Shown: positions 7,286 to 10,192 of the stretch, one piece after another | Layout: each line of letters starts with the position of its first letter | How positions within the stretch are numbered: position 1 is the stretch's first letter | NCBI GenBank assembly: GCA_004335835.1 | Contig: RWJK01001743.1 | Coordinates: forward strand, 78,713-88,904 | Direction of reading: 5' to 3' | DNA from: Scenedesmus sp. ARA3 | Taxonomy: Eukaryota > Chlorophyta > Chlorophyceae > Sphaeropleales > Scenedesmaceae | Length of the DNA stretch: 10,192 bases | The notes under the pieces: model-generated | What the model was told of the DNA's origin: nothing | The model's input: only the letters and a program-made list of their open reading frames with translations | Databases searched by the model: none | Position numbers and translations under genes: made by a program

Positions 7286-10192
7286 CATCGAAGGGCATGC
7301 AAAGCGGCTTTCTCGGCAGCAGCCCGCGCCAGCAGCAGCAGCAGCAACCTGTGCAGCAGCAGCAGCAGCCTGCTCCAGAGCAGCTGGCGGAAGGCTTTGG
7401 CGTTGCCAGGGTGCTGCTGATGCTGTGGCCGCAGCTGGCACTCAGGGAGCTCACCACATCAACTGTGGTTGCTCTGTATGAGGATACAGCGCTGCTTGCA
7501 AGCTTCTTGCCAGTCATAAAGCTCTCGCTGGTCATGCTGAGGGCACAGCGCAGCAACGGCAGCAGCAGCAGCAGCAGCAGTGCTGGAGGCGACACAGAGC
7601 CATGGCGCCAGGCGCAGACTGCCCTGGTTGCAGCAGTGAACATGGCCAAGGCGCTTGCTGCAGGGCCATGCACACACGGTGCGATGCGCAGCAAGCCGGC
7701 TGTGCTGCAGCTGCTGACAGCACCCGAGCTGCACCAGCTGCTGCTTGCGGCAGCAGCCTGGCTGACAGGGCTGCTGCACCAACAGCAGCAGGGCAGAGCT
7801 GCTGTAAATACTGCGGCAGTGGTGCGCGCGCTGAGCAACACCAGTGCATCAGCAACGTATGCACTGGACAGCAGCAGCAGCAACGGCAGCAGCAAGGTGC
7901 TGCCCCACCACTCAAGTGTCCTGGAGCTGCTGGGCATGCCTGCTGTTGACCCTTGCCCGCCCAGCCGTGCTGCAAGCAGCAAGCAGGCCGCAGACGTTCC
8001 CAGATTGGCGCAGCGCATGCTGGCGTCAAATGCTCTGGCTGCAGTGCTGCAGGCTGCAGCCATGTGCCTGGAGGTCAGCGCTGATGCCACACCTTTGGTG
8101 AACGGGCTGGCGCCTGCTGCTGCCGGCAGCAGCAGCCAGAAGGAATTGTCATGGTACTACTACGAATCAGACAGAAGCAGCAGCAGCAACAGCAGCGGTA
8201 GCAGCTGGCTGCAGGTGCTGCCAGCGCTGATGTGTATGCTGGTGCAGGTGGCGCAGCTGGGGCCGGGCTCCAGCACGCATGCAGCAGCCATGGCAGCACT
8301 CATGCCTACAATCCGGCAGGACATAGGGCTATGGCAGCGGCCTGCGGGCGCTGCTGCAGTGGCTGAGCTAGTGGTGACGCTCGGGCCTGCTGTGCTGCAT
8401 GCAGTGCAGCAGCAGCAGCAAGAGGATGCCACACAATGTGTAGTACACTGCCAGTATGCGCTGTGGCACTGGGCGCTGGCAGTCACAAATGCCGCTGGTG
8501 CAGGTGGGTTGCTGCTGCAGTTGATGCAGCAGGTGTTGCGTGCAGCAGCCTTTGGGCGTGCCGTGATTGACCTGTTGATCGCCAGCTGGCAGCACGTGCT
8601 TGATCAATGGAGGGCGTCCGATGCGCAGGCAGTGCAGCATAGCCGCGCTTGTCAATGATCTGCTGCCGTGGAGGAGGCGTATTCACATGCAGATGAGTCT
8701 GTTGCATCAGCATGCACCTCTCACTGCAGGTGCAAGTCCATGGCTGCATGCTCAACAACGTCGCTGCACTGACTGGCAATCTTGTGGCACTATAATGGCC
8801 TGAGCCCACCATTGCTGCTGTAGATGCGGGGCTTGTTTCGCCTGAATCTGTTGGCGAACTTGGCAGATTTTCGTCACCTGAGCCGAACATCGCTCTTGCC
8901 GCCCATGTCGCTGCCTGCTCTGCCGGCACCTCTCCTGTCTTGCAGGCAACCCTGAGCACCTTGCAGCAGCATTGAAGCAGTCGCCTGAGGCCTTTGCAGT
9001 CTCACTGTGTGCCGCAATGCGCGTGCTTTGTGAGGTGACCTGCAGCCATGCATCAGCAGCAGCAGCTGCAGGAGGCAGCACACGCAGCGCTGGTGCTGCT
9101 GCTGCTGCTGCTGCAGACGGCGCTGCTTCAATGCTGTCGCTGCTGCCGCTGCAGCTGACCACAGCACTGCCACCAGAGGCGCTGCTGCTGCAAGTTGACC
9201 AAGTGACGAATGCAGCCATATCAGCCCTGCAGTCGTCAAACCTGCCTATGGCAAACCAGATGTCCGACGTTGCCGGCAGCAGCAGCACTAGCAGCAGCAA
9301 TGCACACGCACTGCAGCTCTCAGACCAGCAGCACGTGCCGTTCCTGATTTCGCTGATGCTGACGGCGCAGAAGTGCGCCTCTGCGATGCGATCAGCATGC
9401 CCAAAGATCGTGCTGGATGTTGCGGCGACAGTCAGCCGCAACTGCGTGGCATGCTGCGCTAGCGCTGCGCGCCTGCAGTGGCTGCAGCAGCAGGCCGCCG
9501 CGCTGCCGCCAGCGCAGCTGCGCCGGCTGCTGTCGGAGACAAGCGGGGACGATCTGCGTGCGCTGCTTAAGAGCGCCCTGGCATCGGCAGCCAAGTCCAG
9601 CAGCGAGGTTGCTCGGATGCTGGACGGCTTTGTGGGGACTGCCTTGCTGAGTGATAGTGACAGCGAACTGCGGGAGACCCTGGAGGCCCTGAACCCCAGC
9701 ACTCTGCAGATGCTGCTGACGTGGTCTCCACTGGCGGAGGCCGCAGCTGCAGATGATGTGCTGATGCCAAGCGGCAGGCACACCGGGCGCTGGGCAGCGG
9801 CAGCTGCCATTGCAGCAGGGCCACTGGTGCTATTCCGGCCAGGAGGAGTAGACCCCAGCAGCAGTAGCTGCAGCACTGCTGCGTGGTACAGTGAGGAAGT
9901 GGTTGCCAGTTTGACACCCTGGCTAATTGTTGCGGCGCGTAGCATGTGGCTGATGGGGCAGCTGCTGTGTGAGCTGCTGCCTGCCAGCAGCAGCAGCGCA
10001 GCAGTGCCCAGGCAGCAGCACAGCAATGCGACAGCCGCCCCCCTAAATCACCTCGACGCGGTTGCTGAGGGTTACTTCATCCGGCTGCTTGAGAGGGCAT
10101 ACGTGTGTGCTGAGTGGCTGGGCTCTCAGCTGTGCCACATGCTGTGCCACATGCTGTGCCACATGCTGTGCCACATGCTGTGCCACATGCTG
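6400..10192 (+). CDS. Large Leu/Ala/Gln-rich helical protein, unknown function, 3' end missing
   Basis: I do not recognise this protein. The preferred model has exons 6400-6544, 6689-6808, 7079-8503 and 8946-10192, all joined in phase 1, giving 979 codons with the end beyond the window. Donors are GTACGC (weak), GTGAGC and GTGGGT; acceptors are CCCCAG, TGTAG (or CAG 3 nt later) and CTTGCAG. The product starts MSATGEPPIKDILDSIK and is almost all helical, with short Leu/Ala-rich blocks separated by Gln, Ser and Ala runs. This could be a degenerate alpha-solenoid, but no motif proves it. There is no obvious signal peptide. The 5' end is unsure. The frame of exon 1 runs straight into exon 2 but for one TAA at 6586-6588, and an alternative start at 6607 has an excellent GCCATGG context. 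Intron 6809-7078 is also open in another frame, so its acceptor is uncertain. Confidence 0.55.
7079..8503 (+). CDS. Main exon of the large helical protein gene
   Basis: An open frame of 475 codons begins after the TAG/CAG acceptor at 7077-7081 and runs to a GCAG|GTGGGT donor. The frame itself stays open to TGA at 8656, so intron retention would end the protein with 51 more residues. Near the start it reads ARQNALSLAKPGMLAHHATV. A Gln-rich linker (about 7205-7380) follows, then repeated hydrophobic helices such as LLMLWPQLALREL and AVLQLLTAPELHQLLLAAAA, with Ser/Asn-Gly runs between them. The length and lack of stops, the leucine-rich amphipathic pattern, and repeats confined to linker positions support this strand over the equally long antisense frame. 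Confidence 0.7.
7210..7380 (+). repeat. CAG-rich stretch encoding Gln runs
   Basis: Several CAG clusters are read in the Gln frame and interrupted by CCG, CAC and CCT codons. They form a Gln/Pro/His-rich linker between helical blocks of the large protein. The clusters are impure, with at most about six units in a row. Confidence 0.8.
8946..10192 (+). CDS. Right-hand exon of the large helical protein gene, open at window edge
   Basis: After a strong acceptor (CACCTCTCCTGTCTTGCAG) the frame starting AAC CCT GAG at 8948 stays open for 415 codons to the window edge. It has no start codon of its own near the 5' end, so it must be an internal or last exon. It joins the 8503 donor in phase 1, giving VTNAAGAGNPEHLAAALKQS across the junction. 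The product carries Ala/Ser runs, helices such as HVPFLISLMLTAQK and QLRRLLSETSGDDLRALLKS, an acidic SDSDSELRETLEALN segment, and finally tandem Leu-Cys-His-Met repeats. No known domain is seen. Confidence 0.7.
10131..10192 (+). repeat. 12-bp coding minisatellite, five copies plus two bases
   Basis: TGTGCCACATGC repeats without a single change from 10131 to 10190, with two more bases of a sixth copy at the window edge. In the frame of the large gene it encodes (Cys-His-Met-Leu)n. The true copy number is unknown because the array continues past the window. Confidence 0.95.

Noticed and set aside
6779..7441. Antisense ORF of 220 codons with long Ala runs
   Set aside because: Ala runs come from reverse-reading CAG tracts; no splice support and no domain.
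7125..8090. Antisense ORF of 321 codons
   Set aside because: Shadow of the plus-strand main exon. Its Cys/Trp/Leu runs are CAG repeats read in reverse, with no domain.
8752..10026. Long antisense ORF of 424 codons on the minus strand
   Set aside because: It mirrors the plus-strand exon, which stays open for the full 1247 nt after a strong acceptor and has better amphipathic helix patterns. The antisense product is Ser/Ala/Cys-rich, as expected from reversed CAG/GCN-rich codons.
1..10192. Nuclear reassignment of TAA/TAG to Gln
   Set aside because: It would smooth a few frames, but all three genes can be modelled with the standard code and ordinary introns, so it is kept only as one explanation of the TAA at 6586.

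Overview
The window looks like nuclear DNA of a chlorophycean green alga, possibly Scenedesmaceae-like. This rests on CAG/CTG repeats that put Gln, Ala and Ser runs into proteins, many short introns with GTGAGT-type donors and CAG/TAG acceptors, and TGTAA motifs (the chlorophycean poly(A) signal) downstream of stop codons. No bacterial operons, tRNAs, rRNAs, CRISPR arrays or transposons were found. Because genes are split into short exons, most real coding sequence is not visible as long ATG-to-stop ORFs. The gene models below were built by joining exons whose donor and acceptor phases agree.

Layout: (1) 1-1077, plus strand: the 3' end of a gene of unknown function, three exons with matching phase-2 introns and a C-terminal coiled coil. 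(2) 1078-2404: convergent 3' flanks and intergenic sequence. (3) 2405-4605, minus strand: a complete four-exon gene for a TauE/SafE-family (PF01925) membrane transporter of 337 aa with a short basic N-terminus. Its third intron position holds a second, phase-compatible copy of exon 2 and a decayed copy of the start of exon 3. (4) 4818-5579, minus strand: a four-exon mini-gene for a 78-aa single-span membrane protein resembling SMIM20/MITRAC7, ending only 212 nt upstream of the TauE/SafE start codon. (5) 5580-6399: a presumed divergent promoter region with no confident gene. (6) 6400-10192, plus strand: a large multi-exon gene, open at the right edge, for a Leu/Ala/Gln-rich helical protein I do not recognise. 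It ends in the window with five copies of a 12-bp in-frame repeat encoding Leu-Cys-His-Met.

The two minus-strand genes may both act in mitochondria: one resembles a cytochrome c oxidase assembly factor, and the other has a presequence-like start. This is inference. The strongest unusual feature is the duplicated exon in the transporter. Both copies accept the same splice phases, and including both breaks the frame, which is the signature of mutually exclusive exons. The copy replaces two conserved glycines with Asn and Glu.
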